A stretch of DNA of 64,000 bases from Pseudomonas sp. AL03 (GTDB taxonomy: Bacteria; Pseudomonadota; Gammaproteobacteria; Pseudomonadales; Pseudomonadaceae). Made by a program: the position numbers and the translations under genes. This document shows, piece by piece, positions 35,009-45,234 of the stretch (position 1 is the first letter of the stretch; the number at the start of each line of letters is the position of its first letter). The notes beneath the pieces are model-generated. The model saw nothing but the letters and a program-made list of their open reading frames with translations, had not been told where the DNA came from and did no database searches. Location: assembly GCF_029960815.1 (NCBI RefSeq), contig NZ_JASBRE010000011.1, forward strand, positions 1-64,000, in the 5' to 3' direction.

Positions 35009-35361
35009 TTTGCGGCGGCTCTGAATGGAGAGTGGAGGGACGTGTCGCGCTCCAGCCGAATGCACTAGAGCGGTGCACAAACGGGGAGCTAGTATAGAGG
35101 CCATCAGCGATTGATGGCGACAGACGATTCTGCTTTTACGGTAAGTTTTTCCGATTATTTTTCGACCGTTAGTCGATTGGCCGCGTCAAACGTTTTACCC
35201 GATGTAGGACGTTTGCCTTGAAAGCGCGGGCAGTCGGCACCACATTAAGCACAATCCAGTTTTTTCCTCGGGCGACATCGGTCGTTTGCGGTCTTTCTCG
35301 TTGCTGTCCGGTTTGACCGTACAAGGCGCGACTCCTGCTTCGAAAACCGAGAGGTTATTTC
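35009..35361. other. Intergenic region between the aminotransferase gene and uvrB
   Basis: This 353-base divergent region should hold both promoters. TATACT on the minus strand (35092-35097) could be a -10 for the aminotransferase gene. I looked for a LexA box (CTGT-N8-ACAG) before uvrB and did not find a good one. No ORF with family support. Confidence 0.4.
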
Positions 35362-37377
35362 ATGTCTGAATTCCAGCTAGTCTCCCGCTTCGAGCCCGCC
35401 GGCGATCAGCCGGAAGCCATCCGTCTGATGGTCGAGGGCATCGAAGCCGGGCTGGCGCACCAGACGTTGCTTGGTGTGACCGGCTCGGGCAAGACTTTCA
35501 GCATCGCCAATGTGATCGCCCAGGTGCAGCGTCCAACCCTGGTGCTGGCGCCGAACAAAACGCTGGCTGCACAGTTGTACGGCGAGTTCAAAGCGTTCTT
35601 CCCGAACAACGCCGTCGAGTACTTCGTTTCCTACTACGACTACTACCAGCCCGAAGCCTACGTGCCGTCGTCGGATACGTTCATCGAGAAAGACGCCTCG
35701 ATCAACGATCACATCGAACAGATGCGACTGTCCGCGACCAAGGCGTTGCTGGAGCGCAAAGACGCGATCATCGTCACCACGGTGTCGTGCATCTACGGCC
35801 TGGGCAGCCCGGAAACTTATTTGAAGATGGTTCTGCACGTGGATCGCGGCGACAAGCTCGATCAGCGTGCGTTGCTGCGTCGCCTGGCAGACCTGCAATA
35901 CACCCGCAACGACATGGATTTCGCCCGTGCGACCTTCCGGGTCCGCGGCGATGTGATCGATATCCACCCGGCGGAATCCGATTTTGAAGCGATCCGCATC
36001 GAGCTGTTCGATGACGAAGTCGAGAAGATTTCCGCCTTCGATCCGTTGACCGGCGAAGTGATCCGTCAGTTGCCGCGTTTCACTTTCTATCCGAAAAGCC
36101 ACTACGTGACGCCACGGGAAACCCTGCTCGGCGCCATCGAAGGCATCAAGGTCGAGCTTCAGGAGCGCCTGGACTACCTGCGTTCCAACAACAAACTGGT
36201 GGAAGCGCAGCGTCTGGAGCAGCGCACCCGGTTTGACCTGGAGATGATTCTCGAGCTGGGTTACTGCAACGGTATAGAAAACTACTCGCGCTACCTGTCC
36301 GGCCGTGAATCTGGCCAGGCGCCACCGACCTTGTTTGACTACCTGCCGGCCGACGCCTTGCTGGTGATCGACGAATCCCACGTCAGCGTGCCGCAGGTCG
36401 GCGCCATGTATAAAGGCGACCGCTCCCGTAAGGAGACGCTGGTGGAATACGGTTTCCGCCTGCCGTCAGCGCTGGATAACCGGCCGATGCGTTTCGACGA
36501 GTTCGAAAACATTAGCCCGCAGACGATTTTTGTCTCGGCGACGCCGGGTAACTACGAGGCCGAACATGCCGGTCGCGTGGTCGAGCAACTGGTGCGCCCG
36601 ACCGGCCTGGTGGACCCGCAAATCGAAATCCGTCCGGCGCTGACCCAGGTCGACGATTTGCTCTCGGAAATCGGCAAGCGCGTGGCGCTGGAAGAGCGGG
36701 TGCTGGTCACGACGTTGACCAAGCGTATGTCCGAAGACTTGACCGATTACCTGGCTGACCATGGCGTACGGGTGCGTTATCTGCACTCGGACATCGACAC
36801 GGTTGAGCGGGTCGAAATCATCCGCGATCTGCGTCTGGGCACCTTCGATGTATTGGTGGGGATCAACTTGCTGCGTGAAGGTCTGGACATGCCGGAAGTG
36901 TCCCTGGTGGCGATTCTCGATGCGGACAAGGAAGGCTTCCTGCGTTCCGAGCGCTCGCTGATCCAGACCATCGGCCGGGCGGCGCGCAACCTCAATGGTC
37001 GGGCGATTCTCTACGCGGATCGCATTACCGGCTCGATGGAGCGGGCGATCGGCGAAACCGAGCGTCGTCGCGACAAGCAGATCGCCTTCAACCTGGCCAA
37101 TGGCATCACGCCCAAAGGCGTGTTCAAGGACGTTGCCGACATCATGGAAGGCGCCACCGTGCCGGGTTCGCGCAGCAAGAAGCGCAAAGGCATGGCCAAG
37201 GCCGCCGAGGAGAACGCCAAGTACGAAGCGGAATTGCGTTCGCCGGGCGAAATCGCCAAGCGCATTCGTGCGCTGGAAGAGAAGATGTATCAGCTTGCTC
37301 GCGACCTGGAATTCGAAGCCGCGGCGCAGATGCGTGATGAGATTGGCAAGTTGCGGGAGCGGTTGATCACCGTTTGA
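35362..37377 (+). CDS. uvrB: Excinuclease ABC subunit B
   Basis: The damage-verifying helicase of nucleotide excision repair. The 671-residue protein has Walker [16 protein letters not shown] near residue 38, the beta-hairpin region [29 protein letters not shown] (motif II), [30 protein letters not shown] and QTIGRAARN (motifs V-VI), and a C-terminal UvrC-binding coiled coil ([20 protein letters not shown]). GAGAGGTT precedes the ATG. Full length. Confidence 0.98.
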   Translation: MSEFQLVSRFEPAGDQPEAIRLMVEGIEAGLAHQTLLGVTGSGKTFSIANVIAQVQRPTLVLAPNKTLAAQLYGEFKAFFPNNAVEYFVSYYDYYQPEAYVPSSDTFIEKDASINDHIEQMRLSATKALLERKDAIIVTTVSCIYGLGSPETYLKMVLHVDRGDKLDQRALLRRLADLQYTRNDMDFARATFRVRGDVIDIHPAESDFEAIRIELFDDEVEKISAFDPLTGEVIRQLPRFTFYPKSHYVTPRETLLGAIEGIKVELQERLDYLRSNNKLVEAQRLEQRTRFDLEMILELGYCNGIENYSRYLSGRESGQAPPTLFDYLPADALLVIDESHVSVPQVGAMYKGDRSRKETLVEYGFRLPSALDNRPMRFDEFENISPQTIFVSATPGNYEAEHAGRVVEQLVRPTGLVDPQIEIRPALTQVDDLLSEIGKRVALEERVLVTTLTKRMSEDLTDYLADHGVRVRYLHSDIDTVERVEIIRDLRLGTFDVLVGINLLREGLDMPEVSLVAILDADKEGFLRSERSLIQTIGRAARNLNGRAILYADRITGSMERAIGETERRRDKQIAFNLANGITPKGVFKDVADIMEGATVPGSRSKKRKGMAKAAEENAKYEAELRSPGEIAKRIRALEEKMYQLARDLEFEAAAQMRDEIGKLRERLITV

Positions 37378-37401
37378 GTTTTGCAGCACCCGAGCGGGCC
37401 T

Positions 37402-37508
37402 CTTCGCGGGCAAGTCGGATCGCCGCCCGCACGCTCCCACAGGTTTTGTGTCGTTTATCAATTATGCGAACGACACAAAACCTGTGGGGGTGTGGCTTGC
37501 CCGCGAAG
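37402..37508. repeat. Nested inverted repeat between uvrB and the MFS gene
   Basis: The outer arms CTTCGCGGGCAAG (37402-37414) and CTTGCCCGCGAAG (37496-37508) are the Pseudomonas REP core. The inner arms are a perfect 20-bp inverted repeat, CCCACAGGTTTTGTGTCGTT (37436-37455) and its complement at 37469-37488, with a 13-base loop. Lying between convergent genes, it may also stop transcription. Confidence 0.85.
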
Positions 37509-37522
37509 GCCGCGCCGCGATT

Positions 37523-39073
37523 TCAATGTGTTTCGTCGGCCTTCAACCCCGCCGGCAACGCCTTGGTCAGCAACACCGCCAGCATGCTGATCCCCAACGC
37601 AATCCCGACAAAGTGAAAGGCATCGTTGTAAGCCATGATCGACGCTTGCTGATGCGCAATTTCACTGAGCTTGCCCAGCGCTGCCGTCTCACTGCCAAAC
37701 CGATCCGCCAGCGATGCCATGCGCTCGGCTACCTGCGGGTTGGTCGGCACAATCGCTTCACGCAAGTAATCAAAGTAAGTCTTGGTCCGCGCATCCAGCA
37801 ACGTAGCGAGGAGGGCGATGCCAATCGCGCCGCCGAGGTTGCGCAGGATGTTGAACAGGCTCGATGCCGACCCCGCGTCCTGCGGCAGGATGTAGGCGGT
37901 AGCGATCAATGAGATGGTCACCATGATCAGCGGTTGGCCCAGCGCCCGGATGATCTGGATCTGATTGAACTGCGGCCCGGCGAAGTCCGGGTTCAACACG
38001 CCCGATGAAAAACTCGCCAATCCAAATAGCCCGAAACCCAGCGTACACGCCCATTTCGGCGAGACGTATTTCATCAGCTTCGGCACCAGCGGAATCAGAA
38101 ACAGCTGCGGCACGCCCATCCACATGATCACTTCGCCGATCTGCAAGGCGTTGTAGTTCTGGATCTGTGCCAGGTACAGCGGCAACAGGTAGATCGAGCC
38201 GTACAAACCGCCCCCCATCCCGACACTGGAAATACTCGATAAACCGAAGTTGCGATTGCGCAGGATGCCGAGGTTGATCAGCGGATTGGGCTTGGACGTC
38301 TGCACGATCACAAAGGTGATCAGGCTGATCAGCGCGATGCTGCCCAGGGTCACGATCAGGCTCGATTCCAGCCAGTCCTTGCGATGGCCTTCTTCCAGAA
38401 ACACCTGCAAACAACCGAGGCCGACGCCCAGCGTGAGAATGCCCATGTAGTCGGTGCTTTTCAGCAGTTCCCAATGGGCTTGTTTTTTTTCCAGGCCGTA
38501 CATCAGGCCGGCGATCATGATCAGCCCCGGCGGAATGTTGATGTAGAAGATGTATTCCCAGCCCCAATTCTCGGTCAGCCAGCCGCCCAGAGTCGGGCCG
38601 ATGGAGGGTGCGAAGGTTGCGGTCATGGCGAACATGGCCATGCCTTTGGCGCGGTGGTGTTCGGGGAGTTTGATCAGCGTGAGGGTGAACGCCAGCGGAA
38701 TCAGCGCACCGCCGGTAAAGCCCTGCAAGGCGCGGAAGACGATCATGCTTTCCAGGCTCCAGGCCATGGAGCAGAGCAGGGAAGCGGCGAGAAATCCAAG
38801 CGACACCCACACCGCGAGCCGACGCGCCGAGAGCAACTGCACCAGCCACGCCGTCAGCGGGATCATGATGATTTCCGCCACCAGGTACGAGGTGGAAATC
38901 CACGAACCTTCTTCCAGGGTCGCCGCCAGCGCGCCCTGAATGTCCTTGAGTGACGAGTTGGTGATCTGGATGTCGAGCACCGCCATGAAGGCGCAGAGCA
39001 TCACGCTCATCACCGCAATCCAGTCCCGCCGGGTCGGTTCGCCGGCCGGGCGGATCAGTTGATCACCGGCCAT
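37523..39073 (-). CDS. DHA2-family MFS multidrug efflux permease (EmrB-like)
   Basis: A 516-residue permease with 14 predicted TM helices. Family signatures are AFMAVLDIQITNSSLKDIQG in TM1, EEGSWISTSYLVAEIIMIPL, RALQGFTGGALIPLAFTLTL, the motif C-like GPTLGGWLTENWGWEYIFYI, and NFGLSSISSVGMGG. Such permeases normally work with an EmrA/HlyD adaptor and an outer-membrane channel. The adjacent adaptor gene is broken (39063-39815), so export through this unit is doubtful unless another adaptor serves. The start overlaps the adaptor stop by 11 bases. Confidence 0.9.
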   Translation of the reverse strand: MAGDQLIRPAGEPTRRDWIAVMSVMLCAFMAVLDIQITNSSLKDIQGALAATLEEGSWISTSYLVAEIIMIPLTAWLVQLLSARRLAVWVSLGFLAASLLCSMAWSLESMIVFRALQGFTGGALIPLAFTLTLIKLPEHHRAKGMAMFAMTATFAPSIGPTLGGWLTENWGWEYIFYINIPPGLIMIAGLMYGLEKKQAHWELLKSTDYMGILTLGVGLGCLQVFLEEGHRKDWLESSLIVTLGSIALISLITFVIVQTSKPNPLINLGILRNRNFGLSSISSVGMGGGLYGSIYLLPLYLAQIQNYNALQIGEVIMWMGVPQLFLIPLVPKLMKYVSPKWACTLGFGLFGLASFSSGVLNPDFAGPQFNQIQIIRALGQPLIMVTISLIATAYILPQDAGSASSLFNILRNLGGAIGIALLATLLDARTKTYFDYLREAIVPTNPQVAERMASLADRFGSETAALGKLSEIAHQQASIMAYNDAFHFVGIALGISMLAVLLTKALPAGLKADETH

Positions 39074-39815
39074 CGTCAGGGGCGTCTTTGATGTTCACTT
39101 TAGCGGTGACTGACATGCCCGGACGAATCTTGCCTTGCAGCGGATTGTTCGCGGCGAAGGTCAGTTTTACCGGAATCCGTTGTACGACTTTGGTGAAGTT
39201 GCCGGTGGCATTGTCCGGCGGCAACAGGCTCAACTGTGCGCCCGAAGCGGCGAACAGGCTGTCCACCCGCGCATCGATGGGTGTATCGCTGCAGGCATCG
39301 AAGATCAGTTCGGCTTTTTGGCCGGGCTGCATGTGGCCGATCTGGGTTTCCTTGAAGTTGGCCTGAATCCAGATGTCCTGGTCCGGGACGATCGACATCA
39401 GATAAGCACCCGCCTGCACGTACTGGCCTTCACGGGCAGCGCGCTGGCCGATCAGGCCGCTGATGGGGGCGTGGATTTCACTGCGGGTCAGGTTCAGTTC
39501 GGCCTGGGCCAGGTCGGTTTTGGCGTTGGCGATCATGGCGTCGAGGCGGTTGATCTCGGCGGCCAGGGCGTTGATTTGTTGGCGCTGACTTTGTGTGTCC
39601 GCCTGGGCGTTGGTCACTTGCGAGCGGGCGATGGGTTGTCGGCGGAGAGGGTGGTTACTCGTTCTTCCGACACGTAACCGGGTTTGCGCAGGGTCTGCGC
39701 GCGAGACAAGTCGATCTGCGAACGACCGAGGCTGGCCTGGCTGGAGGCGACTTGCGCGTCACTGGCATCGGCTGATATTCGGCCATTCACCGCGGCATAC
39801 GTGCGTTGTAGACGC
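39063..39815 (-). pseudogene. EmrA/HlyD-type adaptor, truncated and frameshifted
   Basis: The C-terminal part reads well from about 39617: QINALAAEINRLDAMIANAK, ELNLTRSEIHAPISGLIGQR, YLMSIVPDQDIWIQANFKET and IRPGMSVTAKVNIKDAPDD. The preceding segment (VASSQASLGRSQIDLSRAQT, KPGYVSEERVTTLSADN) is in another frame, offset near 39628 by a missing base. The N-terminal TM helix and first lipoyl half are absent, replaced by the sequence just upstream of gltX. It is a clear pseudogene coupled to an intact permease gene. Confidence 0.85.
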
Positions 39816-39906
39816 AACCTTGGCTTAAATGCCCTGTTCACTGGAGCCGGGCGGGCAACGCCTGTTACCATTCGCCCTTTGTTATATCTTCATTTCGAGA
39901 CTTGCC

Positions 39907-41388
39907 ATGACCACCGTCCGCACTCGCATCGCGCCATCGCCCACCGGGGATCCCCACGTAGGTACCGCTTACATCGCTTTGTTCAACTACTGCTTTGCCA
40001 AGCAGCATGGCGGTGAGTTCATCCTGCGCATCGAAGACACCGACCAATTGCGTTCGACCCGCGAGTCCGAACAACAGATTTTCGACGCCCTGCGCTGGTT
40101 GGGTATTGACTGGAGCGAAGGCCCGGACGTCGGCGGCCCGCACGGTCCTTACCGTCAGAGCGAGCGCGGCGAGATCTATCAGAAGTACTGCCAGCAGCTG
40201 GTTGAAATGGGCCATGCCTTTCCTTGCTTCTGTACGGCCGAAGAGCTGGACCAGATGCGCGCCGAGCAAATGGCGCGCGGCGAAACCCCGCGTTACGACG
40301 GTCGTGCGCTGTTGCTGTCTGCGGATGAAGTCGCGCGTCGCCTGGCCGCTGGCGAGCCGCATGTCATCCGCATGAAGGTGCCAAGCGAAGGCGTCTGCGT
40401 GGTGCCGGACATGCTGCGTGGCGACGTCGAGATCCCATGGGATCGCATGGACATGCAAGTGTTAATGAAGACCGACGGCCTGCCGACGTACTTCCTGGCT
40501 AACGTGGTCGATGATCACCTGATGGGTATCACCCACGTTCTGCGCGGCGAAGAGTGGCTACCCTCGGCGCCGAAACTGATTCTGCTGTACGAGTACTTCG
40601 GCTGGGAACAACCGGAGTTGTGCTACATGCCGCTGCTGCGTAACCCGGACAAGAGCAAGCTGTCCAAGCGCAAGAACCCGACCTCGGTGACGTTCTACGA
40701 GCGCATGGGCTTCATGCCGGAAGCGATGCTCAACTACCTGGGTCGCATGGGCTGGTCGATGCCGGACGAGCGCGAGAAGTTCTCGCTGCAGGAAATGGTC
40801 GACCACTTCGACCTGAGCCGTGTTTCCCTCGGCGGGCCGATTTTCGACATCGAGAAACTGTCGTGGCTCAACGGCCAGTGGTTGCGTGACCTACCGGTGG
40901 AAGAATTCGCCAGCCGCTTGCAGACCTGGGCGCTGAATCCGGAATACATGATGAAGATCGCGCCGCACGTGCAGGGTCGGGTTGAAACCTTCAGCCAGGT
41001 CGCCCCGCTGGCCGGTTTCTTCTTCGCCGGTGGCGTGAACCCGGACGCCAAGTTGTTCGAATCCAAGAAGCTGTCGGGCGATCAGGTGCGTCAGTTGATG
41101 CAGTTGATTTTGTGGAAGCTGGAAAGCCTGCGTCAGTGGGAAAAGGACAGCATCACCGCAACGATTCAAGCAGTGGTCGAATCCCTGGAACTGAAGTTGC
41201 GTGACGCCATGCCGCTGATGTTTGCCGCGATCACTGGCCAGGCCAGTTCGGTGTCGGTGCTGGATGCGATGGAAATCCTCGGTCCGGACTTGACCCGTTT
41301 CCGTCTGCGCCAGGCGATCGACTTGCTCGGTGGCGTGTCGAAGAAGGAAAACAAGGAATGGGAAAAACTCTTGGGCAACATCGCCTAA
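39907..41388 (+). CDS. gltX: Glutamyl-tRNA synthetase
   Basis: It charges tRNA-Glu. The 493-residue protein has the HIGH-type motif [20 protein letters not shown] at the start, [40 protein letters not shown], and the KMSKS equivalent [10 protein letters not shown]. The C-terminal anticodon-binding region is complete. Two tRNA-Glu genes lie directly downstream in the same direction, so enzyme and substrate are neighbours. The ATG at 39907 aligns with the family start. Confidence 0.97.
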   Translation: MTTVRTRIAPSPTGDPHVGTAYIALFNYCFAKQHGGEFILRIEDTDQLRSTRESEQQIFDALRWLGIDWSEGPDVGGPHGPYRQSERGEIYQKYCQQLVEMGHAFPCFCTAEELDQMRAEQMARGETPRYDGRALLLSADEVARRLAAGEPHVIRMKVPSEGVCVVPDMLRGDVEIPWDRMDMQVLMKTDGLPTYFLANVVDDHLMGITHVLRGEEWLPSAPKLILLYEYFGWEQPELCYMPLLRNPDKSKLSKRKNPTSVTFYERMGFMPEAMLNYLGRMGWSMPDEREKFSLQEMVDHFDLSRVSLGGPIFDIEKLSWLNGQWLRDLPVEEFASRLQTWALNPEYMMKIAPHVQGRVETFSQVAPLAGFFFAGGVNPDAKLFESKKLSGDQVRQLMQLILWKLESLRQWEKDSITATIQAVVESLELKLRDAMPLMFAAITGQASSVSVLDAMEILGPDLTRFRLRQAIDLLGGVSKKENKEWEKLLGNIA

Positions 41389-41473
41389 GATCGTTTTACC
41401 CCCGTTTTTCGGGGGGAGGGCGGTAAGTGATTGTTATGGCGGCAAAAAATTTTTGAAATTGTTAAAAATAAGT

Positions 41474-41502
41474 TTGACAGCCTTCCGAAGCGCCATTAAG
41501 AT
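41474..41502 (+). promoter_or_regulatory. Sigma-70 promoter for the tRNA cluster
   Basis: TTGACA (41474-41479) and TAAGAT (41497-41502) are spaced by 17 bases. The following TCGCCCCG is a GC-rich discriminator of the kind linked to stringent control of stable RNA genes. The first tRNA begins 22 bases after the -10. Confidence 0.8.
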
Positions 41503-41523
41503 TCGCCCCGTCCTCAGCGATGA

Positions 41524-41599
<76 letters not shown>

Positions 41600-41678
41600 A
41601 TTTACACTTCAAGGTCTGGCCACACCGGTCTTGAAGCGATCGACTCTCAGGGTTGATCAGTTGTATAGAAGGGTTTAC

Positions 41679-41754
41679 GTCCCCTTCGTCTAGTGGCCTA
41701 GGACACCGCCCTTTCACGGCGGTAACAGGGGTTCGAGTCCCCTAGGGGACGCCA
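41679..41754 (+). tRNA. tRNA-Glu (anticodon TTC), copy 1
   Basis: A 76-base cloverleaf: acceptor GTCCCCT/AGGGGAC, anticodon stem CCGCC/GGCGG with loop CTTTCAC (TTC), T-arm AGGGG-TTCGAGT-CCCCT, CCA encoded. Confidence 0.97.
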
Positions 41755-41806
41755 GTTTTACAGAAGCAGTATCGCAAGATGCCGCTCCGCCGCCAGGCGA
41801 TAAATC

Positions 41807-41882
41807 GGGGCTATAGCTCAGCTGGGAGAGCGCCTGCATGGCATGCAGGAGGTCAACGGTTCGATCCCGTTTAGCTCCACCA
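41807..41882 (+). tRNA. tRNA-Ala (anticodon GGC), copy 2
   Basis: The same structure as the copy 283 bases upstream, with anticodon stem CCTGC/GCAGG and T stem AACGG/CCGTT. All stems still pair, so the changes are compensated. Confidence 0.97.
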
Positions 41883-41962
41883 ATTTTACAGTTCAAGGTC
41901 TGGCCACACCGGCCTTGAATCGATCAGCTCTCAGCGCTGATCAGTTGTATAGAAGGTTTTGC

Positions 41963-42038
41963 GTCCCCTTCGTCTAGTGGCCTAGGACACCGCCCTTTCA
42001 CGGCGGTAACAGGGGTTCGAGTCCCCTAGGGGACGCCA
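41963..42038 (+). tRNA. tRNA-Glu (anticodon TTC), copy 2
   Basis: Identical in sequence to the first tRNA-Glu as far as I can read; starts 284 bases after it. The spacer between tRNA-Ala and tRNA-Glu is nearly the same in both units (GGTCTGGCCACACCGG, GATCAGTTGTATAGAAGG). Confidence 0.97.
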
Positions 42039-42064
42039 CGATTACCCGCTCTGCGGGATTTTAT

Positions 42065-42096
42065 AAGGGTCATTCAATTATTGAATGGCCCTTTTG
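42065..42096 (+). terminator. Rho-independent terminator after the tRNA cluster
   Basis: AAGGGTCATTCAA and TTGAATGGCCCTTTT pair with a short loop and end in a T-tract. Confidence 0.85.
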
Positions 42097-42166
42097 TTTG
42101 TCTGGCGTTTGCCAAATCCCCTAATTCTTTCAAACTGTTCTTCAGACCAGCGGTCACATCCACGAC

Positions 42167-42196
42167 TTGCGAAAAATTATTATGAGAATAATATTC
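42167..42196 (+). promoter_or_regulatory. Candidate promoter with overlapping TetR operator
   Basis: TTGCGA (42167-42172) and AATATT (42190-42195) are 17 bases apart. The perfect palindrome GAATAATATTC (42186-42196) overlaps the -10, with a further half-like TAATATTCGG 7 bases on, directly before the TetR gene. Autoregulation is inferred. Confidence 0.4.
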
Positions 42197-42220
42197 TAGT
42201 CGTAATATTCGGAGGCAACG

Positions 42221-42760
42221 ATGAACGATAAAAAAGCTCAAACCCGCGAACGCATCCTCAAGGCTGCCAGTGCAGCGCTGATTCAGCGTGGCCCGGCCGA
42301 ACCGAGCGTGGGCGAAGTGATGGGTGCAGCCGGCCTCACCGTCGGCGGCTTCTATGCGCACTTCGAAAGCAAGGACGCGATGATGCTGGAAGCATTCAAG
42401 CAGTTGCTCGGCCACCGCCGTGGCTTGATTGCCGACATGGATGCCCAGTTAACCGGCGAAGAGCGTCGCGCGTTGGTTGCTGCGTTCTATCTGTCACGCA
42501 AACACCGTGATTCCTCTGAGTCAGCGTGCCCGATTCCGGCTTCGGTCGGTGAACTGGGCCGGCTGCCGGACGCGTTTCGTGTGGCACTGAATGAGCATGT
42601 GGAGTTGATGGTCGCGCAGTTGGCGGCCAGCCCGGAAGAGACCGACAAAGCCTTGGCCGACATGGCCTTGATGGTCGGTGGTTTGGCTCTGGCGCGCGCG
42701 CTGGGGCCAGGAGAGTTGTCCGATCGATTGCTGCGCGCCGCCAAATCGGCGGTGCTATGA
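42221..42760 (+). CDS. TetR/AcrR-family transcriptional regulator
   Basis: A 179-residue repressor with the TetR helix-turn-helix at residues 5-50 (TRERILKAASAALIQRGPAE, VGEVMGAAGLTVGGFYAHFE, SKDAMMLEAF). The C-terminal ligand domain is helical and unassigned. GGAGG lies 6 bases before the ATG. It heads a same-strand run of TetR, alpha/beta hydrolase, thioesterase and dusC, with short gaps, and may control the hydrolase. Confidence 0.9.
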   Translation: MNDKKAQTRERILKAASAALIQRGPAEPSVGEVMGAAGLTVGGFYAHFESKDAMMLEAFKQLLGHRRGLIADMDAQLTGEERRALVAAFYLSRKHRDSSESACPIPASVGELGRLPDAFRVALNEHVELMVAQLAASPEETDKALADMALMVGGLALARALGPGELSDRLLRAAKSAVL

Positions 42761-42791
42761 CCTGAAGGCCTTGGCCTGAGGAGTGAGAGCG

Positions 42792-43625
42792 ATGAGCACG
42801 TTGAAGTGGGTTCGTGGCGTTAATGGCACCTTGGGCTGGTTCGCACCGAAACTGGTCGCGAGCATAATGCGACTGGCATTCATGACACCGCGGGAGCTGC
42901 CGCCGCGTGATTGGGAATTGCCGCTGTTGGCGAAATCCGAGCGGATCACCTTGCGCTTTGGCCTCTCGGCACTGCGTTGGGGGCAGGGTCCGGCCGTGTT
43001 GCTGATGCACGGTTGGGAGGGTCGGCCAACGCAGTTTGCCAGCCTCATCACCGCACTGGTCGATGCCGGTTACACCGTGGTTGCTCTGGATGGCCCGGCT
43101 CACGGTCGCTCGCCGGGCAGCGAAGCGAACGTCGTGCTGTTTGCTCGAGCCATGCTTGAAGCCGCTGCCGAGTTGCCGCCGCTGCAAGCGGTTATCGGTC
43201 ACTCCATGGGTGGTGCCAGTGCCATGCTCGCCGTTCAACTGGGCTTGCGCACCGAAACCCTGGTCACCATCGCCGCCCCGGCTCGGATTCTCGGCGTGTT
43301 GCGCGGTTTCGCCCGTTACGTGCGGTTGCCACCGAAAGCCCGTTCGGCGTTCATTCGCCAGGTCGAGAAAGACGTCGGGATGCGCGCTGCGGCGCTGGAT
43401 GTCGCGCACTATCAACTCGACATGCCCGGCCTGATCGTCCATGCCGAAGACGACTGCTACGTTCCGGTCAAGGAATCGCAGCTGATCAACGAAGCCTGGT
43501 TTGACAGCCGTCTGTTGCGCCTGGAAGCGGGTGGTCATCAACGGGTGCTGGCGGACCCTCGGGTGATCGAAGGCGTTCTTTCGCTGCTGGCCGGTCGCAG
43601 TCTGCAATCGCGCCAATCGGCCTGA
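42792..43625 (+). CDS. Alpha/beta hydrolase
   Basis: A 277-residue hydrolase of unknown substrate. Features: AVLLMHGWEGRPTQFASLIT (oxyanion-hole HGW), VVALDGPAHGRSPG, the nucleophile elbow VIGHSMGGASAML, VHAEDDCYVPVKES (Asp) and AGGHQRVLADPRVIEG (His). The catalytic Ser-Asp-His triad is complete. The ATG at 42792, preceded by GAGGAGTGAG, is preferred over the GTG at 42783. It lies 31 bases after the TetR gene and is probably its target. Confidence 0.88.
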   Translation: MSTLKWVRGVNGTLGWFAPKLVASIMRLAFMTPRELPPRDWELPLLAKSERITLRFGLSALRWGQGPAVLLMHGWEGRPTQFASLITALVDAGYTVVALDGPAHGRSPGSEANVVLFARAMLEAAAELPPLQAVIGHSMGGASAMLAVQLGLRTETLVTIAAPARILGVLRGFARYVRLPPKARSAFIRQVEKDVGMRAAALDVAHYQLDMPGLIVHAEDDCYVPVKESQLINEAWFDSRLLRLEAGGHQRVLADPRVIEGVLSLLAGRSLQSRQSA

Positions 43626-43673
43626 GCATCCGTTACACTGCCCCGGTAAAAAATTTCTGACCAGGAGTGGGGC

Positions 43674-44111
43674 ATGGGCTGGGATCGGGCAACGCCATTT
43701 ATCATTGATCTGGAAGTCGGCGCAGAGGACATCGATGGGCTGGGTCACGCGAACAACGCGGTGTACGTGACCTGGCTCGAACGCTGTGCCTGGCGCCACT
43801 CCCAGCGGCTGGGCCTGGATCTGGTCGAGTATCGTCGGCTGGACCGGGCGATGGCGGTAGTGCGGCACGAAATCGATTACCTGGCGGCCGCCTATGAAGG
43901 CGATGAATTGCAATTGGCGACCTGGATTGTCGATTGGGACCAGCGCCTGAAAATGACCCGGCACTTTCAGTTGAAGCGCCCCAGCGACAACACTACGTTG
44001 CTGCGGGCGCAAACCACCTTCGTCTGCATCGAACTGTCGACCGGCAAGCCCAAGCGTATGCCAACGGAATTCATCGAGGGCTACGGCCCCGCGTTGCAAG
44101 TCGCGATCTAA
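43674..44111 (+). CDS. 4-hydroxybenzoyl-CoA thioesterase-fold acyl-CoA thioesterase
   Basis: A 145-residue hotdog-fold thioesterase. The 4HBT signature is DIDGLGHANNAVYVTWLERC near residue 20, with the catalytic-type Asp and HxNN. TTFVCIELSTGKPKRMPTEF near the C-terminus matches the family. It would hydrolyse acyl-CoA thioesters in the cytoplasm; the substrate is unknown. The ATG follows GACCAGGAGTGGGGC. Confidence 0.88.
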   Translation: MGWDRATPFIIDLEVGAEDIDGLGHANNAVYVTWLERCAWRHSQRLGLDLVEYRRLDRAMAVVRHEIDYLAAAYEGDELQLATWIVDWDQRLKMTRHFQLKRPSDNTTLLRAQTTFVCIELSTGKPKRMPTEFIEGYGPALQVAI

Positions 44112-44161
44112 TCGATGCTTTCGAGTAAACTGCTGCACGTTTTTCGTTGAGTGTGTTTTTC

Positions 44162-45121
44162 ATGCAAATTGCTTTGGCGCCCATGGAGGGGTTGGTCGAC
44201 AACATCCTGCGGGACGTACTGACCCGTGTGGGCGGTATCGATTGGTGCGTGACCGAGTTCATTCGGATCAACGATCAACTGCTCACGCCTGCCTATTACC
44301 ACAAGTTCGGCCCGGAGCTGCTGACCGGCGCCCGGACCGCGTCCGGCGTGCCGCTGCGGGTACAGCTGCTCGGTTCCGATCCGGTATGCCTGGCAGAAAA
44401 CGCCGCGCTGGCCTGCGAGCTGGGGTCCGAGGTGATCGACCTGAACTTCGGCTGCCCGGCCAAGACCGTCAATAAATCCCGTGGCGGCGCGGTGCTGCTC
44501 AAAGAGCCTGAGCTGCTGAACCAGATCGTCGAGCATGTCCGTCGTGCGGTTCCGGCGCACATTCCAGTGACCGCGAAGATGCGCCTCGGTTTCGACAGTC
44601 CGGACGGTGCGCTGGTGTGTGCCACGGCCCTGGCCGAAGGTGGCGCGGCACACATCGTCGTTCATGCTCGGACCAAGACTGATGGCTACAAACCGCCGGC
44701 CCACTGGGAATGGATTCCGCGGGTGCAGGACGTGGTCAAGGTGCCGGTGTTCGCCAATGGTGATATCTGGAGCGTCGAAGACTGGCGTCGTTGCCGCGAA
44801 ATCAGCGGTGTCGAGGACATCATGCTCGGTCGCGGTCTGGTCTCGCGCCCGGACCTGGCGCGGCAAATCGCGGCAGCGCGGGCCGGTGAGGACGTCATCG
44901 AGATGACCTGGGCTGAGCTGCTGCCGCTGATTCAGGACTTCTGGCTGCAAGCCAAGGCGCAGATGACGCCACGCCAGTCGCCGGGTCGCTTGAAGCAGTG
45001 GCTGGCGATGCTGACCCGCAATTATCCCGAAGCGGTCGAGTTGTTCACCGTCCTGCGTCGCGAGACCGAACTGGATCAGGTCTCGCGTTTACTGGGTCTT
45101 CAGGTGTCTGAAGCGGCCTGA
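44162..45121 (+). CDS. dusC: tRNA-dihydrouridine(16) synthase
   Basis: It reduces U16 in the tRNA D-loop using FMN. The 319-residue protein shows [40 protein letters not shown] with catalytic Cys, [25 protein letters not shown] and [16 protein letters not shown]. The C-terminal [20 protein letters not shown] region is of DusC type. The ATG at 44162 gives the typical short N-terminus; the 44147 start adds five residues. Confidence 0.94.
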   Translation: MQIALAPMEGLVDNILRDVLTRVGGIDWCVTEFIRINDQLLTPAYYHKFGPELLTGARTASGVPLRVQLLGSDPVCLAENAALACELGSEVIDLNFGCPAKTVNKSRGGAVLLKEPELLNQIVEHVRRAVPAHIPVTAKMRLGFDSPDGALVCATALAEGGAAHIVVHARTKTDGYKPPAHWEWIPRVQDVVKVPVFANGDIWSVEDWRRCREISGVEDIMLGRGLVSRPDLARQIAAARAGEDVIEMTWAELLPLIQDFWLQAKAQMTPRQSPGRLKQWLAMLTRNYPEAVELFTVLRRETELDQVSRLLGLQVSEAA

Positions 45122-45152
45122 ATCCAAATTAAAAAAAAACAGCACATGCAGG

Positions 45153-45226
45153 CAGAACTCACGACTGCTTCGTCCGAATGCGGCCCAAACCGAACGCAGC
45201 CTCGCGCTGCTCGGCAGCGGCTACAA
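45153..45226. repeat. REP-like sequence after dusC
   Basis: CACGACTGCTTCGTCCGAAT and CGCAGCCTCGCGCTGCTCGG followed by GCAGCGGCTACAAGG look like one of the dispersed extragenic repeats common in fluorescent Pseudomonas. The pairing is imperfect. It lies between convergent genes. Confidence 0.4.
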
Positions 45227-45234
45227 GGTCCGCG

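Noticed and set aside
35009..35361. LexA/SOS box before uvrB
   Set aside because: No CTGT-N8-ACAG sequence of good quality was found in the upstream region.
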